NCBI RefSeq assembly: GCF_009363715.1 | Contig: NZ_CP045404.1 | Span: 464,001-528,000 of the forward strand | Length of the DNA stretch: 64,000 nucleotides | Reading direction: 5' to 3' | From: Roseovarius sp. THAF9 | GTDB lineage: Bacteria > Pseudomonadota > Alphaproteobacteria > Rhodobacterales > Rhodobacteraceae | Part shown: piece after piece, positions 19,015 to 27,893 of the stretch | Numbering within the stretch: position 1 is the first letter of the stretch | Layout: each line of letters starts with the position of its first letter | The notes under the pieces: model-generated | Databases searched by the model: none | The model's input: only the letters and a program-made list of their open reading frames with translations | Told to the model about the DNA's origin: nothing | Program-made: the position numbers and the translations under genes

Positions 19015-20196
19015 TCACAGTCCCGCCTCGGCTTCGATTTCGCGGCGCGATTTGCGTTGACGCTCGGTGGCGGATTTGAGCTGGCCGCAGGCGGCCATGA
19101 TGTCCTCGCCCCGCGGGGTGCGGATGGGCGAGGCGTAGCCGGCCTTGTAGATGATATCGGCGAATTTCTCGATCCGGTCCCAGTCGGAGCGCTGGTGCGG
19201 GGCGCCGGGCCATTCGTTGAACGGGATGAGGTTGATCTTGGCCGGGATGCCCTTGATCAGGTTGATCAGGCGGCGGGCGTCCGCATCACTGTCATTGACG
19301 TCCTTGAGCATGACGTACTCGAAGGTGATCCGCTCGGAATTGCTGGCCTTGGGATAGGCGCGGAGGGCCTCGAGTAGCGCGGCGATGTTCCACTTGCGGT
19401 TGATCGGCACCAGCTTGTCGCGCACCTCGTCGGTGGTGGCGTGGAAGCTGACGGCGAGCATGCAGCCAATCTCCTCGGCCGTTTTGTGAATCTCTGGCAC
19501 GATGCCGGAGGTGGACAGCGTGATGCGGCGGCGCGAGAGCGCGATGCCTTCGCCGTCCATGGCAATTTTCATCGCGTCGCGGACGTTTTCGAAATTGTAG
19601 AGCGGCTCGCCCATGCCCATCAGCACGATGTTCGACAGCAGGCGCGGGCCGTCGGTGCCCATGCCGACGCCGGGCTTGGGCCATTCATCCAGATCGTCGC
19701 GGGCCAGCATGACCTGGCCGATGATCTCACCGGCGGTCAGGTTGCGCACCAGTTTTTGCGTGCCGGTGTGGCAGAAGGAGCAGGTGAGGGTGCAGCCGAC
19801 CTGGCTGGAGATGCAGAGCGTGCCGCGGTCTTCCTCGGGGATATAGACGGTTTCCACCTCGTGCCCGCCGGCGATTCGGACAAGGTACTTGCGGGTGCCA
19901 TCGGCGCTGATCTGGCGGTCGACGATCTCGGGCAGTTGGATGACGAACTTCTCGGCCAGTTCGGCGCGGTAGGCCTTGGAGAGGTTGGTCATGGCGGCGA
20001 AATCGCGCACGCCCCACTGGTAGATCCATTGCCAGATCTGATTGACGCGCATCTTGGCCTGCTTTTGAGGGGTGCCGTGGGCGATCAGGGTGTCGCGCAG
20101 GGCGTCGCGGGTGAGGCCGACAAGGTTGATCGGCCCCTCGGGCAGCTTGCGGGGGATGGTCAGGACATCCTGGGTGATGGGCGCAGAATCGGTCAT
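19015..20196 (-). CDS. rlmN: Dual-specificity 23S rRNA/tRNA adenine C2-methyltransferase
   Basis: RlmN is a radical SAM enzyme that methylates C2 of A2503 in 23S rRNA and A37 in some tRNAs. The 393-residue protein has the iron-sulfur motif CxxxCxxC (C135, C139, C142 in CTLTCSFC), the SAM-binding [12 protein letters not shown] segment and the C-terminal cysteine in DIMAACGQL that forms the methyl-carrying intermediate. Length and motif order match the family. It is monocistronic, bounded by hairpins on the 3' side. Confidence 0.96.
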   Translation of the reverse strand: MTDSAPITQDVLTIPRKLPEGPINLVGLTRDALRDTLIAHGTPQKQAKMRVNQIWQWIYQWGVRDFAAMTNLSKAYRAELAEKFVIQLPEIVDRQISADGTRKYLVRIAGGHEVETVYIPEEDRGTLCISSQVGCTLTCSFCHTGTQKLVRNLTAGEIIGQVMLARDDLDEWPKPGVGMGTDGPRLLSNIVLMGMGEPLYNFENVRDAMKIAMDGEGIALSRRRITLSTSGIVPEIHKTAEEIGCMLAVSFHATTDEVRDKLVPINRKWNIAALLEALRAYPKASNSERITFEYVMLKDVNDSDADARRLINLIKGIPAKINLIPFNEWPGAPHQRSDWDRIEKFADIIYKAGYASPIRTPRGEDIMAACGQLKSATERQRKSRREIEAEAGL

Positions 20197-20288
20197 CGGC
20201 TAGATCTCAACGGGTTCGTGTTGCGCCATCATATAGGCGCGGGCGGCTGATTCCAAAACGGGGGAGTGCCCCCCCCCGAAATAAAGAC

Positions 20289-20318
20289 AAACCCCCGAAG
20301 CGGGTGCCCGGGGGTCGT
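20289..20318 (-). terminator. Terminator of rpsU
   Basis: On the minus strand ACCCCCG (20309-20315) pairs with CGGGGGT (20291-20297) across an 11-nt loop and is followed by TTGTCTTTATTT. It lies about 32 bp after the rpsU stop. Confidence 0.7.
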
Positions 20319-20349
20319 CTTGACAATGCGTGTGGCCATTGCGGCGGTC

Positions 20350-20556
20350 TTACAGGAGACCTTCGCGCTGGGCCTTCTTGCGTGCGAGCTTGCGGGCGCG
20401 GCGGATAGCCTCGGCCTTTTCGCGCGCTTTTTTCTCGGACGGTTTCTCGAAATGTTGCCGAAGCTTCATTTCACGAAAAACGCCCTCACGCTGCAGTTTC
20501 TTTTTCAGGGCACGAAGCGCCTGATCGACATTGTTGTCGCGAACACTGACCTGCAT
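20350..20556 (-). CDS. rpsU: 30S ribosomal protein S21
   Basis: The 68-residue, strongly basic protein begins [20 protein letters not shown] and ends with a Lys/Arg-rich helix, as in bS21. S21 joins the 30S subunit near the anti-Shine-Dalgarno region and aids initiation. The gene stands alone with its own terminator, which is common in alphaproteobacteria. A GGTGGT-type ribosome binding site precedes the start. Confidence 0.95.
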   Translation of the reverse strand: MQVSVRDNNVDQALRALKKKLQREGVFREMKLRQHFEKPSEKKAREKAEAIRRARKLARKKAQREGLL

Positions 20557-20681
20557 GTGGTTGTCACCACCTTTCTAGGTTAAAGTTGCATAAGTTGCAG
20601 GAAGTGGCCGTATAGCAAAGCCGTTCTAGTTTGTCTAGCGACAGGATGGCGACACAGACCAGCACGAAAAGGAGCCCCGGA

Positions 20682-21365
20682 ATGAGTGATCCCGACGTGA
20701 AAACGCAGCTTTTGGAAGCGGCGAAACCGCATGTGGCCTTTGACGGATGGACCGAGGCCACGTTCCGCGCCGCGGTGGAGGATGCCGGTGTTTCGATGGG
20801 CGTGGCGCGGGCCGCGTGCCCGCGGGGCGCGGTGGATCTGGCGCTGGCCTTTCACGCCGAAGGCGACGCGGCCATGCTGGAGCGGATGGAACAGGAGGAC
20901 CTGAGCCAGATGCGGTACAGCGCGCGGGTCGCGGCCGCCGTGCGCTATCGGCTGGAGGCAGTCGAGGACAAGGAACTGGTGCGCCGGGGCGTGACGCTGT
21001 TTGCGTTGCCGCATCACGCGGTGGACGGGGCAAAGGCCGTCTGGGGCACCTGTGACAAGATCTGGGAGGCGCTGGGCGATACTTCGGACGACGTGAACTG
21101 GTATACGAAGCGGGCGACCCTCTCGGGGGTCTATTCGTCGACGGTGCTGTATTGGCTGGGCGATGAGAGCGAGGGGCACGCGCGCACGTGGGAGTTCCTG
21201 GACCGGCGGATCGAGGACGTGATGCGGATCGAGAAGGTCAAGGCGAAGGCGCGGGAGAACCGCGTGGTGAGCGGGCTGATGGCGGGGCCGTTGTCGGTGT
21301 TCTCGAAGATCCGCAAGCCCGCGCCGGGGCGGACCGGCGGGTTGCCGGGGCGCTGGACACGGTAG
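20682..21365 (+). CDS. COQ9 family protein (ubiquinone biosynthesis)
   Basis: The 227-residue protein has a TetR-like N-terminal helical part (GWTEATFRAAVEDAGVSMGVARAACPRG) shown here by its key segment WTEATFRAAVEDAGVS, and the COQ9 C-terminal domain with NWYTKRATLSGVYSSTVLYW. COQ9 is a lipid-binding partner of the COQ7 hydroxylase in ubiquinone synthesis. ATG 20682 was chosen because AGGAG lies 9 bp upstream; an in-frame start at 20631 gives a polar leader with no ribosome binding site. It is divergent from rpsU. Confidence 0.88.
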   Translation: MSDPDVKTQLLEAAKPHVAFDGWTEATFRAAVEDAGVSMGVARAACPRGAVDLALAFHAEGDAAMLERMEQEDLSQMRYSARVAAAVRYRLEAVEDKELVRRGVTLFALPHHAVDGAKAVWGTCDKIWEALGDTSDDVNWYTKRATLSGVYSSTVLYWLGDESEGHARTWEFLDRRIEDVMRIEKVKAKARENRVVSGLMAGPLSVFSKIRKPAPGRTGGLPGRWTR

Positions 21366-21373
21366 AGGCGGCA

Positions 21374-21415
21374 GTGGGTTATTGCCCACCCAAGGTGGGT
21401 TATCACCCACCCTAC
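21374..21415. repeat. Hairpin repeat family 1, copy 1 (double)
   Basis: Two hairpins in a row: GTGGG...CCCAC (21374-21389) and GGTGGGT-N4-ACCCACC followed by CTAC (21394-21415). The core GTGGGT-loop-ACCCACCCTA recurs at 33700, 40090 and 57794. It lies directly after the COQ9 stop. Confidence 0.75.
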
Positions 21416-21455
21416 GTGACATAGGCTATTGGTGCGCACGGTGGCATCTGTCGGA

Positions 21456-21490
21456 GCCTCCGGCGGGGATATTTTCAGCCAGAGGAAAAG
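21456..21490 (+). repeat. Dispersed intergenic repeat family 2, copy 2
   Basis: The segment GCCTCCGGCGGGGATATTTT followed by a purine-rich tail (AGAGGAAAAG) is very similar to 37697-37730 and, inverted, to 4436-4470. It has no coding potential of its own. Confidence 0.6.
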
Positions 21491-21610
21491 AGTTGCTCCA
21501 AGGGGCTAGGTGGCGGTGCGATGGGGCGCCGTTTGTTGCTTTTTTCGGGTGGGCTGATACGACGGATCGGGTGACGGGGTTCCGGGACGAGGCAAGCTGA
21601 GGCGGTGGGC

Positions 21611-22723
21611 ATGGCGCAGGTGATGATCCTTTGCCTGATGGTGGTGAGCGTGGGCGTGAGCGCCTGGGCCATTGCGCGGGACGTGCCGCCGGTGTGGCGT
21701 TTTGCCGTGCCGGGGGCGGTGCCGATCGACGGTGTTCCTGTTTTTGAGACTGTTTTTGAATACGATGTCGATGAGGGACAGGCGCATTCGGCGTCGGTGG
21801 TTGTGACCGAGGGCGGCTTTGACGTGCTGTGGTTCGAAGGCTCGCAGGAGGCGCAGGCGGATGTGGACATTCACGGTGCCGCGTTCCGGCACGGGCCGGA
21901 GGGCTGGCAGGCGGCGGGGCGGGATGTGCGGATCACCCGGCAGGCTTTGGGCGAAGCAATGGAGCCGCCGCAGTTGGTGGTGACGCTGGGCAATACGGTG
22001 CAGAACGAGGCGGCGCAGGGTCATGTGTTCGCGACGGTGGTGTCGGTGGGGGGCTGGGCTATGGCGTCTGTTGCCGATGTGAAGATGGGGGCGGGCGGGC
22101 CGGTGGCGGCGCGGAAGCTGAACCTGTCGCCGTTTCTGAACCGCTCGCACCTGGTGAAGTCGCCGATGGTGCAGTTTGCCGACGGGAGCACGGGCTTGCC
22201 CGCCTATTTCGAGATGGGAGCGGCGCATGGAGCCTTGGTGCGGTTCGGGCCGGGTGGACGGGTGCGGGATACGGCGCGGATGACCGGGGCGGGCCAGCCG
22301 ATCCAGCCAATGATCGTGCCCTTGGGGGAGAACCGCGCGGTGGCGTGGCTGCGGGATTTCGCGCCGTCGGGGAAGCTGCTGGTGAGCCATACCGAGGACG
22401 GTGGTGAAACGTGGTCTGAAGTGGTGCGCTCGGACATGCCGAACCCGAGCGCGCCGGTGGCGGCGCTGCCGCTGGGCGGTGGACGCATCCTGATGGCGGC
22501 GAATGACGACCCAAGTGGGGGCGACCGGTTGCGGCTGCTGTTGTCAGAGGATGAAGGGGACAGTTGGCGGGTCTTGCAAGAGCTTGAACCGAACGGGGCG
22601 GGGGCAAGGTATCCGATGTTGCGGCTGTTGGAGGGGGGTGAGATCGCGCTGGCTTACTCGGTGGGCAACAAGACGGGGCTTCGGGCGCATGTGCTGAATG
22701 GTGCGTGGGTGGCGGCGCAATGA
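21611..22723 (+). CDS. Sialidase-like BNR/Asp-box protein, membrane anchored
   Basis: The 370-residue protein begins with one hydrophobic segment (residues 2-22) that should act as signal anchor or signal peptide, followed by a six-bladed beta-propeller-like region. Two Asp-box motifs are visible, SHTEDGGETW and SEDEGDSW, in the C-terminal half, and the Arg-rich FLNRSHLVKSPMV segment resembles the start of sialidase-type propellers. Whether the catalytic Arg triad and Tyr are complete cannot be judged by eye, so glycosidase activity is not certain. ATG 21611 is preferred over GTG 21605 for spacing to GAGG. Its stop overlaps the start of the next gene (ATGA). Confidence 0.7.
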   Translation: MAQVMILCLMVVSVGVSAWAIARDVPPVWRFAVPGAVPIDGVPVFETVFEYDVDEGQAHSASVVVTEGGFDVLWFEGSQEAQADVDIHGAAFRHGPEGWQAAGRDVRITRQALGEAMEPPQLVVTLGNTVQNEAAQGHVFATVVSVGGWAMASVADVKMGAGGPVAARKLNLSPFLNRSHLVKSPMVQFADGSTGLPAYFEMGAAHGALVRFGPGGRVRDTARMTGAGQPIQPMIVPLGENRAVAWLRDFAPSGKLLVSHTEDGGETWSEVVRSDMPNPSAPVAALPLGGGRILMAANDDPSGGDRLRLLLSEDEGDSWRVLQELEPNGAGARYPMLRLLEGGEIALAYSVGNKTGLRAHVLNGAWVAAQ

Positions 22724-23271
22724 GTGGGCTGGGTGCGACGCTAGGCGTGGCGGTGGTGCTGGGCTGGGTGGTGTTTGCGCTGAGCGGACTGATGCTGTCG
22801 TCGTCGCTGGCTGCCGGGCTGGCGATGGTGGCCGCTGTTCTGATCGGCGTTTTGTGGCGTGACACGGTGGCGGTGAATGGCGCGGTGGCGGTGTTGGCGC
22901 CGTTCGGGATTATGTTGCCGGCGCTGGCGTTACGGCATGTCGCGGTGTCTTGGGGGATTGAGGTGCCGGGGTTTTCGGGCGTGGAGATCGCGGTGTTCCT
23001 GTGCGCCTACGTCGCGTTCCTGGCGTGCGCCTTCGGGGTGATCCCGGTGGATGTGTATCGGTATGGCTATGCGCCGGGGCCGGTGGCGGGGATGGTGCTG
23101 GCGGTGTGTGTATATGCGCTGGTGACGGGGAATTGGTATCTGGCGGCGGTGGTCGTTCTGGGGCAGGTGGCCTGGGTGATGGGCTGGGGCAGCAGCAACT
23201 GGTTCGACATGGTGCTGCACGTGCTGCTGGTGCCGGTGGCGGCGGTGGTGCTGGTGCTGCGGGTGTTTTGA
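22720..23271 (+). CDS. Polytopic membrane protein coupled to the sialidase-like gene
   Basis: The 183-residue protein is almost entirely hydrophobic, with about six membrane helices and very few charges (DVYRYGYAPG and SSNWFDM are the polar loops). I do not recognise the family. The ATG at 22720 overlaps the previous stop by four bases, so the two proteins are made together and may form a complex at the inner membrane. An in-frame start at 22705 would lie inside the upstream gene. Confidence 0.7.
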   Translation: MSGLGATLGVAVVLGWVVFALSGLMLSSSLAAGLAMVAAVLIGVLWRDTVAVNGAVAVLAPFGIMLPALALRHVAVSWGIEVPGFSGVEIAVFLCAYVAFLACAFGVIPVDVYRYGYAPGPVAGMVLAVCVYALVTGNWYLAAVVVLGQVAWVMGWGSSNWFDMVLHVLLVPVAAVVLVLRVF

Positions 23272-23576
23272 GCTTGTGGGCGCGGGGTCTTTTTGCAGGT
23301 GGGATTTAAGTGCCAACGCCTCAGACGGTGTAGCCCTGTTCTGAAGTAGGAGCCTTGCGCGGAATCAAGGCGCGGCTTGCCGCGCCGCCGCGCATCGACG
23401 GGCCGCCCCAACGGCCCGGCGATTTGGTTGTCGTGAGCGCGTCGCGCGGATCTTTTTTTGGAATTTGCAGAGATAAAGTGCTTCAGAACGATTGTCGGAT
23501 CGCCGCCCCGCGGCCCGTCGATGCGCGGCCACATGTTCGAACGGCAGGAAAGTTCGCCAAGGGCGTCCCGGCCAGC
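23272..23576. other. 305-bp intergenic region with long inverted repeat
   Basis: No gene is seen between the membrane-protein stop and the end of the RNase T2 gene. The region holds inverted repeats described separately (23387-23529) and a local hairpin GGCGCGG...CCGCGCC at 23369-23386. Confidence 0.6.
23387..23529. repeat. 20-bp inverted repeat separated by 103 bp
   Basis: The 20-bp arms 23387-23406 and 23510-23529 are exact reverse complements (core CGCATCGACGGGCC). Similarity continues inward with gaps (CGGCGAT...TTGTCG against CGGCGATCCGACAATCG), which suggests two inverted copies of a 45-50 bp unit. A second pair, GTTCTGAAG and CTTCAGAAC, lies at 23338 and 23481. No transposase or target duplication is evident. 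Confidence 0.65.
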
Positions 23577-24206
23577 TTACCGAATCGGATCGAACAGCGC
23601 ATCATCCAGCGTGCAGTCGCGGACGACGTCGCGGCCACAGGGGACTGGGGCGAGGTCGCGGTTGAGACAGATTCGGGCCTCCTGGATGCGGCCCGCGCGG
23701 CAGGTGATGGTGATGTCGTCGGGCTCGAGCGTGGGGTTGGCCTTGAGAAAGGCCTCTTCGACCACGGAGGCCGGGAGCTTGACCGGGTCTTTCAGTTTGC
23801 GGAAGACCTCGGGACGGGTGATGCGGCCGTAGGCCTCTCGTGACAGGGCGTAATAGGCGGGGGCGGAAAGGCCCGAGCAGGTGCCGTGTTTCTTCCATTG
23901 GTACCACGCAAGCCCGGACGTGCCCATGATATCGGCCATGTCACTTGTCATGGCTCGGGACGGCGGGCGTTCGGGGGACTGGCAGTGTTCGGGCCAGCCG
24001 CGGTGGTATTGCGGCCAGAGCCCGTGCAGCACCCAGCCGTGATCGCGCGACGCGTCGCATTGGGGAGAGGCGCGGTCGTCGCCTTCAAGTGCGCACCAGG
24101 TGGGCGACCAGCTGAGGCTGAGGACGTAATAGTCGAATTCGCCGGGGCGATCGGTGTCGGCCAATGCCGTGGTGGCGGAGAAAAGCAGGGCGAAAAGCGC
24201 GCGCAT
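23577..24206 (-). CDS. Ribonuclease T2 (secreted or periplasmic)
   Basis: RNase T2 enzymes cut RNA through a 2',3'-cyclic phosphate intermediate. The 209-residue protein has a signal peptide (MRALFALLFSATTALA), the first catalytic site WVLHGLWPQY and the second WKKHGTCSG, so both active histidines are present. At least six cysteines in the mature part suggest disulfides, consistent with a periplasmic or secreted enzyme like E. coli RNase I. ATG 24206 is chosen; GTG 24212 is two codons upstream. It is divergent from trcR. Confidence 0.92.
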   Translation of the reverse strand: MRALFALLFSATTALADTDRPGEFDYYVLSLSWSPTWCALEGDDRASPQCDASRDHGWVLHGLWPQYHRGWPEHCQSPERPPSRAMTSDMADIMGTSGLAWYQWKKHGTCSGLSAPAYYALSREAYGRITRPEVFRKLKDPVKLPASVVEEAFLKANPTLEPDDITITCRAGRIQEARICLNRDLAPVPCGRDVVRDCTLDDALFDPIR

Positions 24207-24337
24207 GTTCACTCTTTCTTTTTGTGTTCGGGGCTACTATATAGCCGCCAAGTTCCCCGACAACGAGAACCCGTCCCGGCCCCCGGGACCGCCGTTTCAG
24301 GCGAGGGGAAAGATATGCGTGAAGGAGCCTTTGAGAA

Positions 24338-25099
24338 ATGTCGAAACCGTTGATGGCCAAGGCCACCGCCGTCTGGCTGGTGGACAATACCACGATCAGC
24401 TTCAAGCAGATTGCCGATTTCGTCGGGATGCACGAGTTGGAGATCCAGGGGATCGCCGATGGCGACGTGGCCGCCGGGGTGAAGGGGTTCGACCCCGTCG
24501 CCAACAACCAGCTGACGCAGGAGGATATCGACAAGGCCGAGAAGGACCCGCTGCACAAGCTGAAGCTGAAATACAATGCCGCTGCCGTGGGCGAGGAAAA
24601 GCGCCGCGGGCCGCGTTATACGCCCCTGTCGAAGCGGCAGGACCGGCCGAACGCGATCCTGTGGCTGGTGAAGTTCCATCCCGAGCTGGCCGATGCGCAG
24701 ATTGCCAAGCTGGTGGGCACCACCAAGCCGACGATCCAGACGATTCGCGAGCGCACGCACTGGAACATCTCGAACATGCAGCCGATCGACCCCGTCGCAC
24801 TGGGCCTGTGCAAGCAGACCGAGTTGGACGCCGCCGTACAGAAGGCCGCCGCGAAGAAGGCCAAGGAAGGCCAGCCGATGGACGATGATGAGCGCCGCAA
24901 GCTCTTGTCGACCGAACAGAGCCTCGATTCGGATGCCGAGCCGCGGATGCCTACGGCGATCGAGGGGCTGGAGACCTTCAGCCTGGGCGGGGAAGAGACC
25001 GCCGGCGAGGAGGAGAAGGAAAAGGAATACGACGCCGACAGCTTCTTCAATCTGCCCGATGACGATGGTGAGAATGACGAGGACGACGACAAGTCGTAA
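24338..25099 (+). CDS. trcR: Cell-cycle transcriptional regulator TrcR (DUF1013)
   Basis: The 253-residue protein matches the alphaproteobacterial DUF1013 family, described as TrcR in Rhodobacterales and Caulobacterales. It begins MSKPLMAKATAVWLVDNTT, contains helix-turn-helix-like repeats such as FKQIADFVGMHELEIQGI and AQIAKLVGTTKPTIQTIR, and ends in a long acidic tail (EEKEKEYDADSFF...DDDGENDEDDD). The two repeats look like sigma-type DNA-binding elements, so binding to promoters or polymerase is likely. It is monocistronic with a strong terminator. Confidence 0.88.
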   Translation: MSKPLMAKATAVWLVDNTTISFKQIADFVGMHELEIQGIADGDVAAGVKGFDPVANNQLTQEDIDKAEKDPLHKLKLKYNAAAVGEEKRRGPRYTPLSKRQDRPNAILWLVKFHPELADAQIAKLVGTTKPTIQTIRERTHWNISNMQPIDPVALGLCKQTELDAAVQKAAAKKAKEGQPMDDDERRKLLSTEQSLDSDAEPRMPTAIEGLETFSLGGEETAGEEEKEKEYDADSFFNLPDDDGENDEDDDKS

Positions 25100-25125
25100 C
25101 GTCTGCCGGACAGGCAGAGAGATTG

Positions 25126-25157
25126 AAACCGCGTCCGGGAACGGGCGCGGTTTTTTC
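25126..25157 (+). terminator. Terminator of trcR
   Basis: The inverted repeat AACCGCGTCC...GGGCGCGGTT (one mismatch) is followed by a T-run, TTTTTT in total at the stem end. It lies 27 bp after the trcR stop. Confidence 0.85.
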
Positions 25158-25255
25158 GTGCGCCGGGGGGGCAGGGCGAGGGCGAGGCGGACGTGGTATA
25201 CTAGATCATCTTCGCCCGTTGGAGGCGGGGTGCATGAAACGGGGAGGATGCTGGC

Positions 25256-25552
25256 ATGATCATGCGAATATTCCAGGTGACGACGCGGCCGGGCAAGGAA
25301 GCGGAGTTCGCCACGTTCTTTCACGAAACGGCGATTCCGCTGATGAAGGGGACGAAGGGCATTGTGCAGGTTCTGCCCGGTGCGCCCCATGCGGGGACGC
25401 CGCGGGAGTTTGCCTTCGTGATGGTGTGGGACAGTCTAGAGTCGTTGAAGGCTTTTGTCGGCGAGGATTATCGGAGCGCGCATATCGATCCGGCGGAGGC
25501 CGAATTGGTGGAGTCCCGGCGGATCGTGCATTACCAGCTGGCCGACGCCTGA
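25256..25552 (+). CDS. Antibiotic biosynthesis monooxygenase-like (ABM) protein
   Basis: The 98-residue protein has the dimeric alpha-beta barrel fold of ABM proteins: MRIFQVTTRPGKEAEFATFF at the start, FVMVWDSLESLKAFVGEDYR in the middle. Related proteins act as cofactor-free oxygenases, haem-degrading enzymes or sensors, but the sequence does not decide. GGAGG lies about 10 bp before ATG 25256. The last 22 bp overlap the 3' end of the convergent cysteine-hydrolase gene, an unusual long convergent overlap. Confidence 0.75.
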   Translation: MIMRIFQVTTRPGKEAEFATFFHETAIPLMKGTKGIVQVLPGAPHAGTPREFAFVMVWDSLESLKAFVGEDYRSAHIDPAEAELVESRRIVHYQLADA

Positions 25553-26166
25553 GGCGGGCGCAGCTGCGGCAGGTCGGCGGACGGGATCACGTTGGCGTAT
25601 TTTTGGTGCATGTCGAAGAGGCTGGCCTCGTGCGGGCCATGCGCCCGGTCGCCCACGCAATCCGAAAGGACCGTGGGTCGGAAATTGGCGCTGATCGCGT
25701 CGACCACCGTGGCCCGGACGCAGCCGCTGGTGGTGGCGCCGACCACGACCAGGCTGTCCACGCCCCGGTGGCGCACGGCGGCGGCGAGGGGGGTGTCGAA
25801 GAAGGCCGAGGGCTGGGTCTTCGCGATCACAAGCTCGCCCGGGCGGGTTGCGAGGATGTCGGCGACATGGCTGGCCGGGTTGCTCTCCGTCAGTTCGGCC
25901 AGGCGCGGGGCCTTTTCGCACCAGACGCCGGTATCCGATCCGTCCTCGGCATAGACGATCCGGGTGAAAACGACGGGCAGATCGCGCTGGCGGAAGGCGG
26001 CGAGAACCCTGACGCTGGCCTGCGCCGCCTCGAGCGTGTTGCCGCCACCGAAGATGTCGGGATCTAGAAAGCCGTTCACGAAATCGACCAATAGGAGGGC
26101 CGGGCGGACGCCGTTGCGGATCGTCTTGCCAAGCTCCTGCTGTGCGAAAATGTCGGCGTCTTCCAT
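25531..26166 (-). CDS. Isochorismatase-like cysteine hydrolase (N-carbamoylsarcosine amidase type)
   Basis: The 211-residue protein carries the full catalytic triad of cysteine hydrolases: Asp in LLVDFVNGF, Lys in AKTQPSAFFDT and the nucleophile Cys in GATTSGCVRATVVDA. The TTSGCVRAT context and length fit N-carbamoylsarcosine amidases more than nicotinamidases or isochorismatases. It would hydrolyse an amide or carbamoyl compound in the cytoplasm. It shares 22 bp with the convergent ABM gene. Substrate uncertain. Confidence 0.85.
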   Translation of the reverse strand: MEDADIFAQQELGKTIRNGVRPALLLVDFVNGFLDPDIFGGGNTLEAAQASVRVLAAFRQRDLPVVFTRIVYAEDGSDTGVWCEKAPRLAELTESNPASHVADILATRPGELVIAKTQPSAFFDTPLAAAVRHRGVDSLVVVGATTSGCVRATVVDAISANFRPTVLSDCVGDRAHGPHEASLFDMHQKYANVIPSADLPQLRPPQASASW

Positions 26167-26257
26167 TTGCCGTCCCCTTTTCCGCTGTCGCGGCGCAGCG
26201 CAGAATAGCAGCGAGCGCGCGCGATGTCTGCCCCGACGGGCTGGCGGAGTTCGGGCG

Positions 26258-26851
26258 CTACACGGCTTTGCGGGCGTTGAGGGCGGCGGTGATGGTGCCG
26301 TCGTCGAGATAGTCGAGTTCGCCGCCGACGGGGACGCCCTGCGCCAGCGAGGTGAGGGTGACGCGGTCCTCGAGTTGATCGGCGATGTAATGCGCGGTGG
26401 TCTGGCCGTCGACGGTGGCGCCGAGGGCGAGGATGACCTCGGTGATATTCTCCGTCTCGATGCGGTTCACCAGCTTGGGGATGCGAAGCTGCTCGGGGCC
26501 GACCTGGTCGAGCGCCGAGAGCGTGCCGCCAAGCACGTGGTAGCGGCCCTTGAAGACGCCCGCGCGCTCCATCGCCCAGAGGTCGGCCACGTCCTCGACC
26601 ACGCAGAGCATGCCGTTGGCGCGTTTCTCCGACAGGCAGATGTCGCAGGTCTCGGTGGTGCCGACATTGCCGCAGATCACGCACTCGCGCGCCGTCAGGG
26701 CGACCTGGCCCATCAGGTCCGCAAGCGGCGACAGCAGCAGTTCGCGCTTGCGGATCATGTGCAGTACCGCGCGGCGGGCCGAGCGCGGGCCGAGGCCTGG
26801 CAGCTTGGCCATCATCTCGATCAGGGCGTCGATGTCGCGGGTGGAGTTCAT
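26258..26851 (-). CDS. recR: Recombination protein RecR
   Basis: RecR works with RecF and RecO to load RecA at single-strand gaps. The 197-residue protein has a helix-hairpin-helix ([14 protein letters not shown]), a four-cysteine zinc site (C57, C60, C69, C72), and a TOPRIM domain (about 80-175, [30 protein letters not shown]). The start overlaps the stop of the upstream TraB/GumN gene (ATGA), so translation is coupled. ybaB lies two genes upstream, the usual ybaB-recR pairing broken by one inserted gene. Confidence 0.96.
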   Translation of the reverse strand: MNSTRDIDALIEMMAKLPGLGPRSARRAVLHMIRKRELLLSPLADLMGQVALTARECVICGNVGTTETCDICLSEKRANGMLCVVEDVADLWAMERAGVFKGRYHVLGGTLSALDQVGPEQLRIPKLVNRIETENITEVILALGATVDGQTTAHYIADQLEDRVTLTSLAQGVPVGGELDYLDDGTITAALNARKAV

Positions 26852-27891
26852 GGCGTGGCCTCGTCCGGCAGGGCGACGCGGGTGACGGTGAAGCCGTCGC
26901 GGCGCAGCAATTCAATCAGGCCGGTGTCGCCCGGCAGGTGATAGGCGCCGACGGCGATGAACACACCGCCTTTGGCAAGCTCGGACCTGGCGGTGTCGAG
27001 AAAGCCGCGGTTGCGGTCGGACAGGATGTAGGCATCGGACGTGTCGAGCCAGCCCAGACCCAGCCCGTCGGGGTAGGTGTCGTCGAAATGGATTCGTTCC
27101 CACGCCATCATGTCGGCGATGCGGCCCTGAAGGTAAAGCGCGAGGGACGTGGAATACGCGTCGCGGGTGAAGTCGGGCGCAAGATAGACGGCGGAGACGG
27201 CGATGAGCGCGGTGGTCAGCGCGGCTTCATCCGACGAGTCCAATCTGTCGAAAAACGCGCCGGGGGCTTCCAGCCCGATCGTGGCGGCCCCGGCAAGCGC
27301 GCCGAGAAGGCTTATGCGGTGGTCCTGGATCGGGTAGATGCCGGCATTGAAATCGTTGCAGGGCGGGGACAGCAGAAGCTCGGCGATGGCGGCGGGTTTG
27401 AGCGTAAAGACCGCCTGCCCGCCCCAGCCGAGCGCGGACAGACGTTCGCCGACCGCGTTTATCATGGAGAGCGGGAGATCCCAGTCGGTCACCCTGGCCT
27501 CTTCGTGATAGTAGGTTTGATAATTGTAGCGGCTTTCGAGTTCCGCGCGGCTGAGCGCGTTAAAGTCGACTTCCGTGGCGATGACGCGCGCGGCGGCGAT
27601 GTCCTGCTCGACCGCTTCGGGAAGGCGCAGGATGGCGGGGATGTTGAGGTGCATCGTGCCCCAGAGATGCGAGGCCGCGCCCGACGGCGACGTGATGCGC
27701 CAGTAGCGCCCAGTGCCGTTGGGTATGGTTTCGGCAATCGCGCGGATATCCTTCATCAGGTCGGGCGTCAGGACCTCTGCATGGATCCGGGGGGTGTCGA
27801 TCAGACAGAGGTCGCGCGTAGCCCATGCCTGTGCCGTGGCGGGCAGGCCGAGGTAGCACAGCAGGAGGGTCGCGATGGCGCGGCGTCTCAC
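26848..27891 (-). CDS. TraB/GumN family protein between ybaB and recR
   Basis: The 347-residue protein begins with a signal-like hydrophobic segment ([18 protein letters not shown]) and shows the TraB/GumN (PrgY-like) motifs LWGTMHLN near residue 75 and [12 protein letters not shown] near the end, in which the two GxxH-type histidines and nearby acidic residues could bind metal. The family is thought to contain metalloproteases of the Tiki type. GTG 27891 is taken as the start because the upstream ybaB gene stops 3 bp before it. The end overlaps recR by four bases. Confidence 0.8.
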   Translation of the reverse strand: MRRRAIATLLLCYLGLPATAQAWATRDLCLIDTPRIHAEVLTPDLMKDIRAIAETIPNGTGRYWRITSPSGAASHLWGTMHLNIPAILRLPEAVEQDIAAARVIATEVDFNALSRAELESRYNYQTYYHEEARVTDWDLPLSMINAVGERLSALGWGGQAVFTLKPAAIAELLLSPPCNDFNAGIYPIQDHRISLLGALAGAATIGLEAPGAFFDRLDSSDEAALTTALIAVSAVYLAPDFTRDAYSTSLALYLQGRIADMMAWERIHFDDTYPDGLGLGWLDTSDAYILSDRNRGFLDTARSELAKGGVFIAVGAYHLPGDTGLIELLRRDGFTVTRVALPDEATP

Positions 27892-27893
27892 CG

